Source of the DNA: Desulfoglaeba alkanexedens ALDC
GTDB taxonomy: Bacteria; Desulfobacterota; Syntrophobacteria; Syntrophobacterales; DSM-9756
Direction of reading: 5' to 3'
DNA: 64,000 nucleotides
Assembly: GCF_005377625.1 (NCBI RefSeq)
Contig: NZ_CP040098.1
Span: 2,779,279-2,843,278 of the forward strand
In this document: positions 35,595-45,107 of the stretch, one piece after another
Layout: each line of letters starts with the position of its first letter
Numbering within the stretch: the stretch's first letter is position 1
The notes under the pieces: model-generated
What the model was told of the DNA's origin: nothing
Seen by the model: only the letters and a program-made list of their open reading frames with translations
The model's database searches: none
Position numbers and translations under genes: made by a program

Positions 35595-35975
35595 GGTGCA
35601 GATCTTTTAGAACGACACCCAGAGTGGACCCTCTGAGGTAGATCCAGATGGCCCTGAAGCAGCAAGCGGATCAGCTCTGTTTCCCCTCGTTCCCAAGCTC
35701 CAGCTTGGGAACAAGGTGGATGGTGGAGCTTGGGAACAAGGTCAAAAAATCCCCCTCTCCCTTGATGGGAGAGGGTTGGGGTGAGGGTGAGAAAATTAAC
35801 GTATGTCAATCAGTTACATTCCCCTCCCCTTAATCCCCTCCCAGAAGGGGAGGGGAAATAGAATTCCCCTCGTTCCCAAGCTCCAGCTTGGGAACGGCCT
35901 CACCGAAGCTGGAGCTTCTGCACAGTTGTGTTCCCAAGCTGGAGCTTGGGAACAAGAAGCAAAAGATCTGCACGC
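35594..35975. mobile_element. TIR-flanked element (copy 3), after tadV
   Basis: Left end GGGTGCAGATCTTTT (35594-35608), right end AAAAGATCTGCAC (35961-35973). Flanks are GCTTTTTCCTTA (35582-35593) and GCTTTTCCTTA (35974-35984), an 11/12-bp duplication differing by one T. Inside are four GTTCCCAAG..CTTGGGAAC-type modules and the CCCTCCCC/GGGAGGGG modules. No transposase. Confidence 0.75.
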
Positions 35976-36022
35976 TTTTCCTTATGAGCTTCCCCGATAG
36001 GAGAAAAGACAAAAAGAGGTAA

Positions 36023-36832
36023 ATGATGTCAAGATTTATGCCTTTTTTTATCCTAACCGCCGGGATAATCATGGCCTTGATCGCCGGTGTATTGACCTAT
36101 GAAAGGTTAAAAGAGACCCATCGGCGGAAGGAGGAGGTTATCCCGGCTACCAAAGTGGCGGTGGCAGCCAAAGACCTGTCCCGGGGAACCAAGCTTACCG
36201 GTGAGATGATAAAGACAGTTTCATGGCCCAAGGATACCCTTCCGTCAGGTTGTTTCACAGCCCCTGAGGACCTGACGGACAGGGTTTTGCTTTTTGCAGT
36301 CAGGGAAAACCAGCCGATCCTAGAAAACCTGCTTGCCCCAAAAGATGTAACCGTGGGAGGACTCTGCGCAATTTTAAACCCGCACAAGAGGGCGATGGCC
36401 GTCCGGGTGGATGATGTGATTGGAGTGGGTGGTCTTATCAATCCGCAAAGCAGGGTTGATGTCTTTGTTACCATGCACGAAGGGGCCTCGGGGGTCTCAA
36501 AGCCCTTAAGCAAGGTGGTGCTTCAGAATATTTTGGTGCTGGCGGTGGGGAACCAGATCGAACAAAAGGATCAGGAGGCAAAGGCCGGATCGGTAAAAGT
36601 GGTTACCTTGGAGGTAACCCCTGAGGAGGGCGAAAAGCTCGCCCTGGCAGTCAATAGCGGAAGAATTCAGCTTGCCCTGCGCAATCCCCTTAATACTGAG
36701 ACGATAGAAACAAAGGGAGCCACTATACCTGCCCTTCTGGCTTGTCCTCGGTCCAGCCCTCCGAAGGCAAGACCTGATTACTTTACGGTAAAGATTATGA
36801 AAGGTGGTACACTAACCGAGGAAAGGTTTTAA
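36023..36832 (+). CDS. cpaB: Flp pilus assembly protein CpaB/RcpC
   Basis: 269 residues. One N-terminal membrane anchor (FFILTAGIIMALIAGVLTY), then an SAF-like domain (VAVAAKDLSRGTKLTGEMI, about 45-110) and the RcpC/CpaB C-terminal domain (MAVRVDDVIGVGGLINPQSR then VDVFVT). The protein supports the outer-membrane secretin in the periplasm. RBS AAAGAGGT lies just before paired ATGs at 36023 and 36026. Followed at 8 bp by the secretin gene. Confidence 0.9.
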   Translation: MMSRFMPFFILTAGIIMALIAGVLTYERLKETHRRKEEVIPATKVAVAAKDLSRGTKLTGEMIKTVSWPKDTLPSGCFTAPEDLTDRVLLFAVRENQPILENLLAPKDVTVGGLCAILNPHKRAMAVRVDDVIGVGGLINPQSRVDVFVTMHEGASGVSKPLSKVVLQNILVLAVGNQIEQKDQEAKAGSVKVVTLEVTPEEGEKLALAVNSGRIQLALRNPLNTETIETKGATIPALLACPRSSPPKARPDYFTVKIMKGGTLTEERF

Positions 36833-36840
36833 AATTGGTT

Positions 36841-38280
36841 ATGTTAAAGCTATTTTTTCGTCTGATCCCAGCGGTTCTGGTTTTGGGTCTTATTACCTGT
36901 TTACAGGAGACATGGGCACAAGAGCCTCTGATCCTAGGAAAAGAGGCCTTTAGGGGGGATCTTCCTTTGAGGCTTCGGCTTGGAGTGGGAGAGTCCCTGA
37001 TGGTAAAAAGCCCTGAAATCAAGGTTAAGGATATTTCCCTGACTGAGCCGAAAACGGCTGATGTAGTGGTTGTTACTCCTTTTAAAATCAATATAGCGGG
37101 TAGAGCCCCGGGGATGACTCAGGTAGTGCTTCGGGGGGTAAACTCCACAGATTGTGCAGTATTCGATTTAGAGGTTTTTGCCAGTCTCTCCTCACTGAAA
37201 GAGGAACTCCACGAGCTTCTGCCTGGAGAGCATATCAAGGTCCAGGCGGTCAATGACTCGATCTTTCTCTCAGGTGAGGTCTCTTCAGCTGCTAATATGT
37301 CTGTAGCCGTTTCCGTGGCCGAACAGTTTGTTCCGAATAAGGAGAAACTGGTGAACCTACTTGAGGTTGGAGGGGTTCAACAGGTCATGCTCGAGGTCAG
37401 GGTGGCAGAGATGTCAAGAGCTCTGGGAAGGAGACTGGGTATCAACTTCGGCTATCAAAGGGGTAATGACTTTGCCTTGACCACCTTGGGCAGCCTGAGT
37501 GGTATCAATGAGTCGACCATACCAGTAACAGGTCTTTTTGATATGCAGATATCAGAGCGGATAAATGCCCTTTTTCGTTTCGGGCACCATTCAGCAACCT
37601 GGACAGGCCTTATTGATCTTCTTAAAGAACACGAACTGATCAAGATTTTGGCCGAGCCGACCCTTATTGCTACCAGCGGACAGGAGGCAAGTTTTCTGGC
37701 CGGGGGTGAGATACCGATCCCAAGCCCGGAAGAGTACGGGGATGTGGATATCGAATATAAACCCTATGGGGTGGGGCTTAGCTTCACACCAATCGTTTTA
37801 AGCAGTGAAAGAATCGGCTTAAAGGTAGCCCCCGAGGTCTCGGAGCCGGATTATACCCAGCTGGTTTATTATGCCGGATACGCAATGCCCGCCTTCACAA
37901 CCAGGAGAACGTCAACATCAATCGAGCTTGGCGACGGGCAGAGCTTTGCGATTGCAGGGCTGCTTAAAAATACGACCAGGCAGATGGTATCAAAGTATCC
38001 CCTGCTGGGCGATATTCCTGTTCTGGGAGCCCTTTTTAGAAGCTCGGAGTTTCAAAAGAATGAAACCGAGCTGGTGATTATCGTCACTCCTCATCTGGTA
38101 AAGCCTCTGGATATGGCCAGGCAAAGCCTTCCCAGCGATTACTATGTGGAACCGGACGATTTCGAATTCTATCTGTTTGGGGCCATGGAGGGAAAGGAGA
38201 GGCCGGGGATAAGCCCAAAGGCGGAAGGCATGGAAGGTGAGTTTGGTTATATAGCGCCGCTGGGGTTGAGTAACGACTAG
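36841..38280 (+). CDS. cpaC: Tad outer-membrane secretin CpaC/RcpA
   Basis: 479 residues forming the outer-membrane pore of the Flp pilus. A signal peptide ends near WAQEP (residue about 28), an N-terminal BON-like/pilus-specific domain follows (KVKDISLTEPKTADVVVVTP), and the secretin core has EVRVAEMSRALGRRLGINFG, AEPTLIATSGQEASFLAGGE and the C-terminal LLGDIPVLGALFRS. ATG 36841 is preferred to a TTG six bases earlier. The gene is in the middle of the tad cluster. Confidence 0.93.
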   Translation: MLKLFFRLIPAVLVLGLITCLQETWAQEPLILGKEAFRGDLPLRLRLGVGESLMVKSPEIKVKDISLTEPKTADVVVVTPFKINIAGRAPGMTQVVLRGVNSTDCAVFDLEVFASLSSLKEELHELLPGEHIKVQAVNDSIFLSGEVSSAANMSVAVSVAEQFVPNKEKLVNLLEVGGVQQVMLEVRVAEMSRALGRRLGINFGYQRGNDFALTTLGSLSGINESTIPVTGLFDMQISERINALFRFGHHSATWTGLIDLLKEHELIKILAEPTLIATSGQEASFLAGGEIPIPSPEEYGDVDIEYKPYGVGLSFTPIVLSSERIGLKVAPEVSEPDYTQLVYYAGYAMPAFTTRRTSTSIELGDGQSFAIAGLLKNTTRQMVSKYPLLGDIPVLGALFRSSEFQKNETELVIIVTPHLVKPLDMARQSLPSDYYVEPDDFEFYLFGAMEGKERPGISPKAEGMEGEFGYIAPLGLSND

Positions 38281-38293
38281 TGGGAGTAAAAAG

Positions 38294-38563
38294 ATGAGAC
38301 AAGGATTGATTCTTATATTGGGGCTTTTGATTCTGGCCGGGGGTTGCACTGCTTGTCCATCAAGGCTTGAGCTTGCCTCAGGAGCATCTTTTCAGTCCCA
38401 AAAATTCAATCAGATATTGGATCCTGAGGCAGGACGAAACCTTAAACCGGTAGAAAGCCTTGATTCCGAGGCAACGGAGATAGCGTTGGAAAAGTATCGG
38501 GAGAGCTTTAAAAAGCCTCGCGAGCCCGAAAAATTCCTTATGGAAATAGGAAGAGGCCGGTAG
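38294..38563 (+). CDS. Small pilus-associated lipoprotein
   Basis: 89 residues with a type II signal peptide: LILGLLILAGGC is the lipobox, placing the acylated Cys near residue 18. The mature part is short, charged and without known domain (ALEKYRESFKKPREP). It lies between the secretin and tadE genes, 13 bp and 2 bp from them, so it is likely a small secretin-associated lipoprotein of the Tad machine. No family is recognised with certainty. Confidence 0.7.
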   Translation: MRQGLILILGLLILAGGCTACPSRLELASGASFQSQKFNQILDPEAGRNLKPVESLDSEATEIALEKYRESFKKPREPEKFLMEIGRGR

Positions 38564-38565
38564 TC

Positions 38566-38976
38566 GTGATCAAAGGTACAAAAGTCGGCAATAAAGCTGA
38601 AAAGGGGGCGGCGGCCGTTGAATTTGCTATTATTCTGCCAATACTGATTATGCTGCTATTTGGAATATTCCAGTTTGGAATAGCGTTTAATAACTATATC
38701 GCTATCACTCATGCTGCAAGAGAAGGAGCCAGACTAGCCGCTGTAGATCCACTCAACCCTGATGATCTTAAAGAGATTATAATTCAAAGAGCATACCCAG
38801 TTCCTCTTAAAGAAGGCGATATTACTATTAGGACACCTGAGGGAACAGAAGTTGGTCAGCCTGTTGAAGTTGAAATTAGTTATGATATTACTATAGAAAT
38901 ACCTCTTGTTGGAAGTTGGAGTATACCACTTACAAATAAAGCAGTTATGCGTCTTGAAAATTCGGGACATGAATAA
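38566..38976 (+). CDS. tadE: TadE-like pseudopilin
   Basis: 136 residues from a GTG start. KGAAAVEFAIILPILIMLLF is the TadE signature: a prepilin-like cleavage region, Glu, and hydrophobic helix; HAAREGARLAAVD follows. This minor pilin is processed by TadV. Codon use is strongly AT-rich (many AGA, ATA, TTA codons), more so than the other tad genes. It overlaps the next gene by one base. Confidence 0.88.
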   Translation: MIKGTKVGNKAEKGAAAVEFAIILPILIMLLFGIFQFGIAFNNYIAITHAAREGARLAAVDPLNPDDLKEIIIQRAYPVPLKEGDITIRTPEGTEVGQPVEVEISYDITIEIPLVGSWSIPLTNKAVMRLENSGHE

Positions 38977-40046
38977 TGATAAGTAAAGAACCTAATAGAT
39001 GTAAAAGTGAAAGTGGTGCGGTTTTAGTCATAGTTAGTTTATGTATGTTAGCACTGATGATGATAACCGCCCTAGCTATAGATGTAGGTTCTATCTATAG
39101 GGAAAGAAGATTTCTACAAACGGTTGCTGATTCAGCAGCTCTGGCTGGTGCACAAGAACTTCCAGTGGATGTAGACGGGGCTAGAAGTAAAGCAGTTGAA
39201 TATGCCTCAAGATGTATTGCTGATATTGATGAGTATGATGTTTATGTAGAAGTCAGTTCCACACTAGCTCCGAATGATACAATTGAAGTGAAGGCAATAA
39301 ATCCTACTGCTGAGCTTTATTTTGCAAGAGTTATAGGGTTAAGTCACACAGAGGTGGCAGCTTCAGCAAGAGCTATGGTAGCTTCACCGATGAGTGTTTA
39401 TAATATAGTCCCGTGGGGTATATTCGTTTCCGACAACATTAGTTTGGAGGAATACTTACAACCTGGTGAACCTCAAACATTAAAGTTTGGTGCTGGTGAA
39501 GGCAATGGTGCTGGTCAAGGCAATGGTGCTGATGAAGGCGATGGTGCTGGTGAAGGCAATGGTGCTGGTGCTAGGTGGGGAGGCAACTTTGGTATTTTAG
39601 ATCTGGATGGAGGACCTGGTGGAGAGGCTGGCGACTATGAGAACTGGATAATTAATGGTTACCCTGGGCCGTTATCAGTTGGAGATACAATCTCAACGAA
39701 ACCTGGAAATATGGCAGGACCAACTCTGGCAATAGATAAAAGAGTTGAAGTATGGGATGATTTTGATGAGTTGGTTACTTATCAAGATGGTAATATTATA
39801 GAGCTTGCTAGAAGTGATGACCAGGTTGTAGTAGTGCCTCTTGTTCATCCAGTTGAGGATTTACATGGAAGAACAGAAGTTGAAATAGTAGCTTTTGCTC
39901 CATTTATATTAACAGAAGAACCCCAAGGACCTTCTGGACAACGAGACATTATTGGAAGATTCATCCATCATGCTTTAATTGTTAACGAAGGTGAGTATAA
40001 AGCAGTTGAAGATGTCGGTTTAAAGATCATAAGACTTATTGACTAG
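38976..40046 (+). CDS. tadG: TadG-like pilus assembly protein with Gly-rich repeat
   Basis: 356 residues. N-terminal ESGAVLVIVSLCMLALMMIT then ALAIDVGSIY is the TadG-type (Flp pilus-assembly TadG-like) start; FLQTVADSAALAGAQELPVD follows it, the family hallmark. From about residue 169 there is a four-fold 18-base repeat encoding GAGEGN, GAGQGN, GADEGD, GAGEGN. The C-terminal half has no recognised von Willebrand domain. Very AT-rich; with tadE it looks like a separately acquired pair. Confidence 0.82.
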   Translation: MISKEPNRCKSESGAVLVIVSLCMLALMMITALAIDVGSIYRERRFLQTVADSAALAGAQELPVDVDGARSKAVEYASRCIADIDEYDVYVEVSSTLAPNDTIEVKAINPTAELYFARVIGLSHTEVAASARAMVASPMSVYNIVPWGIFVSDNISLEEYLQPGEPQTLKFGAGEGNGAGQGNGADEGDGAGEGNGAGARWGGNFGILDLDGGPGGEAGDYENWIINGYPGPLSVGDTISTKPGNMAGPTLAIDKRVEVWDDFDELVTYQDGNIIELARSDDQVVVVPLVHPVEDLHGRTEVEIVAFAPFILTEEPQGPSGQRDIIGRFIHHALIVNEGEYKAVEDVGLKIIRLID

Positions 40047-40092
40047 TAAGCTTTTGTCATGGGAAACGTTGGATAAATGTACTGTTCATAAA

Positions 40093-40224
40093 GGTGCGGA
40101 TCTTTTAGAACGACATCCACCTCTAAGGTAGATGCAGATGGCCTTGAAGCAGCAAGCGCATCAGGTCCGTTTCCCGTCGTTCCCAAGCTTGAGCTTGGGA
40201 ACAAGAAGCAAAAGATCTGCACCC
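40093..40224. mobile_element. Shortest TIR-flanked element (copy 4), after tadG
   Basis: Ends GGTGCGGATCTTTT (40093-40106) and AAAAGATCTGCACCC (40210-40224), about 132 bp, containing one GTTCCCAAG..CTTGGGAAC module. It keeps the 85-bp conserved end and the opposite end with almost nothing between, so it may be near the minimal form. Flanking 12-mers match at only about 7 of 12 positions, so no clear target duplication. Confidence 0.7.
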
Positions 40225-40247
40225 TTTAAATAAGGTAACCATGCGAG

Positions 40248-41411
40248 ATGGATAAGCAAATTATTAAAGTAACGCTGAAGACTGACAACCCTCAGGTTAA
40301 AAGTGAATTTAAGGATATCATAGACAAGCTGGATTTTACTGAATTGATACAACCCGACGGCGCCGGCTTTGCTGATGTCCTGGTGATGGAACTTACCGAC
40401 GATCTAAAAAAAGACCTTGAATTTATCAAGTCCGTCTTAGATTCCAAAAAGAGCAAAGTTTTTCTTACCTCTTCTCAGAGCAGACCTGAGATTATCCTTC
40501 AGACGATGAGAATGGGGATAAGTGATTTTTTTCCGCAGCCTCTCAAAAAAGAGGAGATTGAAAGGGCTTTTGAAAGGATTAAAGAGGAGGCTCATGAGGG
40601 AAAAAAGACCAGGCAGGGCAAGGTTATAAGTGTTCTTGGCGCCAAAGGGGGAAGCGGTGTTACCACTGTGGCCACAAATCTTGCCACCTCGCTTTCCCGT
40701 TTGACCGAGGAGAATGGAGTTGGGATAATAGATTTAAATGTGCTTCTTGAGGATGTCTCTACTTTTTTGGATCTCTCCCCCCGTTACACAATTGCACAGG
40801 TCTCAGAAAGTATTGAACGATTGGACCTAACCCTCCTTACGGGATTTTTGACTCGACACCCATACGGGATATATCTCCTTTCCTTCCCTGATAATATAGA
40901 CGAGATAAGTGAGCTGCCTCCGGATGGGCTGAAAAAAATCGTGAATATTATGCGCACGGCCTTTGATTTCACCATTGTCGACATCCCTCATTCCTTTGAT
41001 CCTCTGACCGTGCAAGCCTTCGAGTTGTCCAACTTCATTTTTGTGGTGATTACGCTCGATGTGCCGTCTTTGCGCAATGCAAGAAGGCTGTTGGATATGT
41101 TTTGTGCACTCGGCTATTCCGATGACAAAATAAAAATCGTTGTTAACCGTTATGCAAAAGGCTCGGAGATTTCTCTGAAGGATGTCGAGGCGGTGCTGAA
41201 ATGTCAGGTTTTCTGGATCATTCCCAATGACTATCCAGCGGTTATTTCTTCCATTAACCAGGGTAAACCCTTGAGTGAGACAGCGGCGAAGTCAGAAATA
41301 TGCAATAGTTTTGAGAAATTGGCCTTAATGCTTACTCAAGGCGCTGAGGCTCAAAAAAGAACAAAGAGGCCTAAATTCTTAGGGTATCTTCTGAGAAGAA
41401 AGGCAGATTGA
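40248..41411 (+). CDS. tadZ: TadZ/CpaE-like pilus localisation ATPase
   Basis: 387 residues: an atypical receiver-like N-terminal domain (about 1-115) followed by a MinD/ParA-type ATPase with the deviant Walker A in [19 protein letters not shown] (about 128-146). [23 protein letters not shown] is typical of CpaE. It is thought to position the Tad machine at the pole. It lies just past the minimal element and before tadA. Confidence 0.9.
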   Translation: MDKQIIKVTLKTDNPQVKSEFKDIIDKLDFTELIQPDGAGFADVLVMELTDDLKKDLEFIKSVLDSKKSKVFLTSSQSRPEIILQTMRMGISDFFPQPLKKEEIERAFERIKEEAHEGKKTRQGKVISVLGAKGGSGVTTVATNLATSLSRLTEENGVGIIDLNVLLEDVSTFLDLSPRYTIAQVSESIERLDLTLLTGFLTRHPYGIYLLSFPDNIDEISELPPDGLKKIVNIMRTAFDFTIVDIPHSFDPLTVQAFELSNFIFVVITLDVPSLRNARRLLDMFCALGYSDDKIKIVVNRYAKGSEISLKDVEAVLKCQVFWIIPNDYPAVISSINQGKPLSETAAKSEICNSFEKLALMLTQGAEAQKRTKRPKFLGYLLRRKAD

Positions 41412-41413
41412 TT

Positions 41414-42781
41414 ATGCCGCCTTTTGACCATCAAAAAAGAATACAAGCGTTGAATTCGAATAAGCCATCTTCAGGTATAAGAAGATTAGAAAAATATTTA
41501 GACAGGAGCGAGTACCATGAACTTAAGACCCGCGTTCACCATAAGCTAGTAGAAACCTTGGATCTTTCTTTGATCAGCTCTGAGGATCGACCTGCTCTGC
41601 TGCGCGAGATCAACAGATTGACCGAGGAAATACTGGCTGAAGAAGGCCTGCCTTTGAGCTCTCGGGAAAGGGAGAGGTTTTTCAGAGAGATTCAAGATGA
41701 GGTCTTTGGCCTTGGGCCGCTGGAGCCTTTTCTTCAGGATCCTACTGTCTCCGATATCCTGGTTAATTCGCATAAACAGGTATATGTGGAGCGATTCGGA
41801 AGGCTTGAATTGACCGATGCTCGATTCAAAGATGATGCCCACCTGATGACAATCATCGAGAAGATCGTAGCAGACATTGGGCGAAGAGTTGATGAATCTT
41901 CCCCCATGGTGGATGCCCGGCTTCCTGACGGGTCACGGGTCAATGCCATTATACCCCCGCTGGCTTTAGACGGTCCCGTACTGTCTATCCGTCGCTTTGC
42001 GGTTGATCCTCTAAAAATGGATGATCTGATTGCTGTAAAAACATGCACCCCTGAGGTAGCAGAGCTTTTGGAGGCGATAGTGGCCGCGCGCCTCAATGTG
42101 GTGATATCAGGGGGAACGGGAACCGGTAAAACAACCTTATTGAATGTGCTTTCCAGATATATCTCAAACGAGGAGCGTATTATTACTATTGAAGATTCGG
42201 CTGAGCTTCAGCTTCAGCAGGATCATGTAGTACGGCTTGAAACGAGGCCCCCCAATCTTGAGGGAAGAGGGGAAATCACCCAGCGGCACCTGGTAAAGAA
42301 CAGCCTGAGAATGCGGCCGGACCGGATAATTATAGGGGAGGTTCGTGGGGATGAGGCATTAGATATGCTTCAAGCAATGAATACCGGGCATGACGGGTCT
42401 TTGACCACCATTCATGCCAATAGTCCCCGGGATGCCCTGACCAGGCTTGAGACTATGGTCTCCATGACCGGATATGACATTCCGGTGAAAGTTATGCGTC
42501 ATTATATCGCTTCTGCTCTCGATGTCCTGATTCAGTTAAGCAGGTTTAGTGATGGTTCACGCAAAGTGACAAGTATCCAGGAAATTACCGGCATAGAGGA
42601 AGAGCTCATCACCATGCAGGAGATTTTTTCTTTTAAGCAGCAAGGAATAACCGCAGATGGCAAGGTAAAAGGAGTTTTTAGGTTTACTGGAATAAGGCCC
42701 AATTTTATGGACAAAATTGCGATGCGAGGAATAGAACTGCCGTATAATTTCTTTGATCCAACAAAGATTTATGAAGTGTAG
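41414..42781 (+). CDS. tadA: Tad secretion ATPase TadA/CpaF
   Basis: 455 residues from the ATG at 41414. N-terminal helical region, then [19 protein letters not shown], the Walker [17 protein letters not shown], Asp box ([12 protein letters not shown]), Walker B region ([20 protein letters not shown]) and the His box [14 protein letters not shown]. This is the hexameric motor of Flp pilus extension. The gene starts 2 bp after tadZ and keeps a normal full-length frame. Confidence 0.95.
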   Translation: MPPFDHQKRIQALNSNKPSSGIRRLEKYLDRSEYHELKTRVHHKLVETLDLSLISSEDRPALLREINRLTEEILAEEGLPLSSRERERFFREIQDEVFGLGPLEPFLQDPTVSDILVNSHKQVYVERFGRLELTDARFKDDAHLMTIIEKIVADIGRRVDESSPMVDARLPDGSRVNAIIPPLALDGPVLSIRRFAVDPLKMDDLIAVKTCTPEVAELLEAIVAARLNVVISGGTGTGKTTLLNVLSRYISNEERIITIEDSAELQLQQDHVVRLETRPPNLEGRGEITQRHLVKNSLRMRPDRIIIGEVRGDEALDMLQAMNTGHDGSLTTIHANSPRDALTRLETMVSMTGYDIPVKVMRHYIASALDVLIQLSRFSDGSRKVTSIQEITGIEEELITMQEIFSFKQQGITADGKVKGVFRFTGIRPNFMDKIAMRGIELPYNFFDPTKIYEV

Positions 42782-42802
42782 GGTAAAGAGGAAAAGAACA
42801 AG

Positions 42803-43771
42803 ATGGATGTCCTGATCGGTACCCTCGTGTTTCTATCTATCACATTTTGTATCCAGGGACTCTATGGTATTGTTTTAAAGATGCGCACCAAAGAGCGGAA
42901 GGAAAAACAGATCAAGAGGGTGATCAGTGGGGATTCTTTGCGAGGGGAGGAAAGGAAGGCCCAGATAGTTAAAAGGAACATATTGAGTGAGATCCCGTGG
43001 CTGAACCGATGGCTTTCGTATTTTAGGGGAATCAGAAGGCTTGACCGGTTGCGCGAGCAGGCTGGTATTCGATACCCGGCCGGATTTTTTATACTGCTTT
43101 CGCTCTTTTTGGCTTTTCTAGGTTTATATCTGAGTGCAATTTTTCTGCATCGAATTGTTGTTGGTCTCTCCGCGGCACTGATCTTAGGGGCAAGCCCTTA
43201 TTTCTATCTCAACTACAAAAAACGAAAGAGAATGGAAAGATTCGAAAGGCAGCTTCCTGAGGCTCTGGAGTTCATGGCGCGATCGTTGAGAGCAGGGCAT
43301 GCGTTCATCGGGAGTCTCAGGATGGTGGCGGAGAACTTTTCTGACCCCCTGGGAACAGAGTTTGCGAAGACATTTGAGGAGATCAACTATGGGGTTGCCT
43401 TGCCGCAGGCCTTAAGGAATCTGACCGGGCGGATGGATGTGACTGATCTCAGATTTTTCGTGGTCGCAATTATAATTCAGCGAGAGACAGGTGGAAATTT
43501 AGCCCACATACTGGAAAACATTAGCTATACGATCCGGGAGCGCTTCAAGCTGGCCGGGCAGATAAAGGCACTTACTGCTGAAGGAAGGCTTTCCGCCATC
43601 ATTTTGTGCATTATGCCTTTTGGGATGGCTTTTCTTCTTTTTCTCATAAATCCTGACTATATAAAGACCTTCCTTGATGATCCGATCGGTCCCTTTTTCA
43701 TCGGTTTGGGCCTTTTTATGATGATTTTAGGCATTATCTCTATGAAAAGAATAGTAAGGGTAAGGGTATGA
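42803..43771 (+). CDS. tadB: Tad inner-membrane platform protein TadB
   Basis: 322 residues with N- and C-terminal membrane helices and a type II secretion F domain: RQLPEALEFMARSLRAGHAF, NYGVALPQALRNLTGRMDV and RETGGNLAHILENISYTIRE. TadB and TadC form the inner-membrane platform on which TadA acts. It overlaps tadC by 4 bp (ATGA). Confidence 0.93.
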   Translation: MDVLIGTLVFLSITFCIQGLYGIVLKMRTKERKEKQIKRVISGDSLRGEERKAQIVKRNILSEIPWLNRWLSYFRGIRRLDRLREQAGIRYPAGFFILLSLFLAFLGLYLSAIFLHRIVVGLSAALILGASPYFYLNYKKRKRMERFERQLPEALEFMARSLRAGHAFIGSLRMVAENFSDPLGTEFAKTFEEINYGVALPQALRNLTGRMDVTDLRFFVVAIIIQRETGGNLAHILENISYTIRERFKLAGQIKALTAEGRLSAIILCIMPFGMAFLLFLINPDYIKTFLDDPIGPFFIGLGLFMMILGIISMKRIVRVRV

Positions 43772-44697
43772 TTGCCATTGCTATCCTGGCCTTTACCAGT
43801 ATTGTGCTGGTGGCTGTGGGTCTTTTCTGTTATCTCCACTCTCAGCAGGCCCTAAGGGAACGTCAAAGAAGGATCGAGGGTAGAGAGCCAGGTACTTGGG
43901 AAAGCTCCCACAGCAGGGGGACACCTTTCTTAAATGTCTTTGAGTTTCTGGCTAAACTAACCACTCCTAAAAAGCCGGAAGAACTCTCCAGGACGCGCAA
44001 AATCCTTCTTAAGGCCGGCTATCGGACGCCCCACGTAACCGCTGTCTTTTATGGGGGGAAGGCGCTTGGGGCTATCGCTTTCTTTTTGTTTTTTACGTTC
44101 ATGCGTCTTACCTTCCTTAAAGAACTTTCCTATCTTCAGACAATGGTTTTTTCTATTTCAGCAAGCGTGATCGGGTTATTTGTTCCTGATCTTTGGATCT
44201 ACCGAAAGATTTCGAAGCGCAGGGAGAAAATCTTAGAGGGATTGCCAGATGTCCTTGATCTTCTGGTCATCTGTATGGAGGCGGGATTGGGATTGAATAT
44301 GGCGATAAAGCGGGTAGGCGAGGAGATTGAATTAGCCAATCCAGTACTAAGTGAGGAATTTAACCAGATCCACCTTGAGTTAATGGCAGGGAGCTCCCGT
44401 GAGGATGCCATGAAGGGTTTTGCCTCAAGAACGGAGCTTGAAGAGGTCTCAAGCCTGGTTACCCTTCTGATTCAAACCGAGCGGTTTGGCACGAGTATTG
44501 CGCAAGCGTTGAGGGTTCACGCTGACGCCCTGAGAACCCGCAGACGTCAGAAGGCCGAGGAGTTGGCAGCCAAGATGACGGTAAAGATGACCTTTCCTCT
44601 TATTTTATTCATCCTTCCCGCCCTGCTGCTTGTGGTTGTCGGACCTGGAATAATCAAGGTGTTTAGAGTCTTACTGCCAACGATGCGCGGGGGATGA
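43768..44697 (+). CDS. tadC: Tad inner-membrane platform protein TadC
   Basis: 309 residues, same F-domain family as TadB: LEGLPDVLDLLVICMEAGLG, LEEVSSLVTLLIQTERFGTS and a last hydrophobic helix (FPLILFILPALLLVVVGPGI). It is the partner of TadB in the Flp platform. Its stop is adjacent to the 12-bp target duplication of the element that separates it from tadD. Confidence 0.93.
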   Translation: MIAIAILAFTSIVLVAVGLFCYLHSQQALRERQRRIEGREPGTWESSHSRGTPFLNVFEFLAKLTTPKKPEELSRTRKILLKAGYRTPHVTAVFYGGKALGAIAFFLFFTFMRLTFLKELSYLQTMVFSISASVIGLFVPDLWIYRKISKRREKILEGLPDVLDLLVICMEAGLGLNMAIKRVGEEIELANPVLSEEFNQIHLELMAGSSREDAMKGFASRTELEEVSSLVTLLIQTERFGTSIAQALRVHADALRTRRRQKAEELAAKMTVKMTFPLILFILPALLLVVVGPGIIKVFRVLLPTMRGG

Positions 44698-44698
44698 G

Positions 44699-45100
44699 CC
44701 AAAGAGATGGGTGCAGATCTTTTGCTTCTTGTTCCCAAGCTCCAGCTTGGGAACACAACTGTGCAGAAGCTCCAGCTTCGGTGAGGCCGTTCCCAAGCCA
44801 GAGCTTGGGAACGAGGGGAATTGTATTTCCCCTCCCCTTGTGGGAGGGGATTAAGGGGAGGGGAATGTAACCGATTGACATACGTTAATTTCTTCACCCT
44901 CACCCCAACCCTCTCCCATCAAGGGAGAGGGGGATTTTTTGACCTTGTTCCCAAGCTGTACCTTCCACCTTGTTCCCAAGCTCCAGCTTGGGAACGAGGG
45001 GAAACGGAGCTGATGCGCTCGCTGCTTCAAGGCCATCTGGATCTACCTCAGAGGGTCACCCTGGATGTCGTTCTAAAAGATCCGCACCCCAAAGAGATGG
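44699..45100. mobile_element. TIR-flanked element (copy 5) with perfect 12-bp target duplication
   Basis: Direct repeat CCAAAGAGATGG at 44699-44710 and 45089-45100 brackets a 378-bp element (44711-45088) with ends GTGCAGATCTTTT and AAAAGATCCGCAC. Orientation is opposite to copies 3 and 4. Inside are four palindromic GTTCCCAAG..CTTGGGAAC-type modules (some degenerate) and the CCCTCCCC/GGGAGGGG modules. It encodes no transposase; open frames within it are by-products of the repeats. Confidence 0.85.
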
Positions 45101-45107
45101 AGTGATT

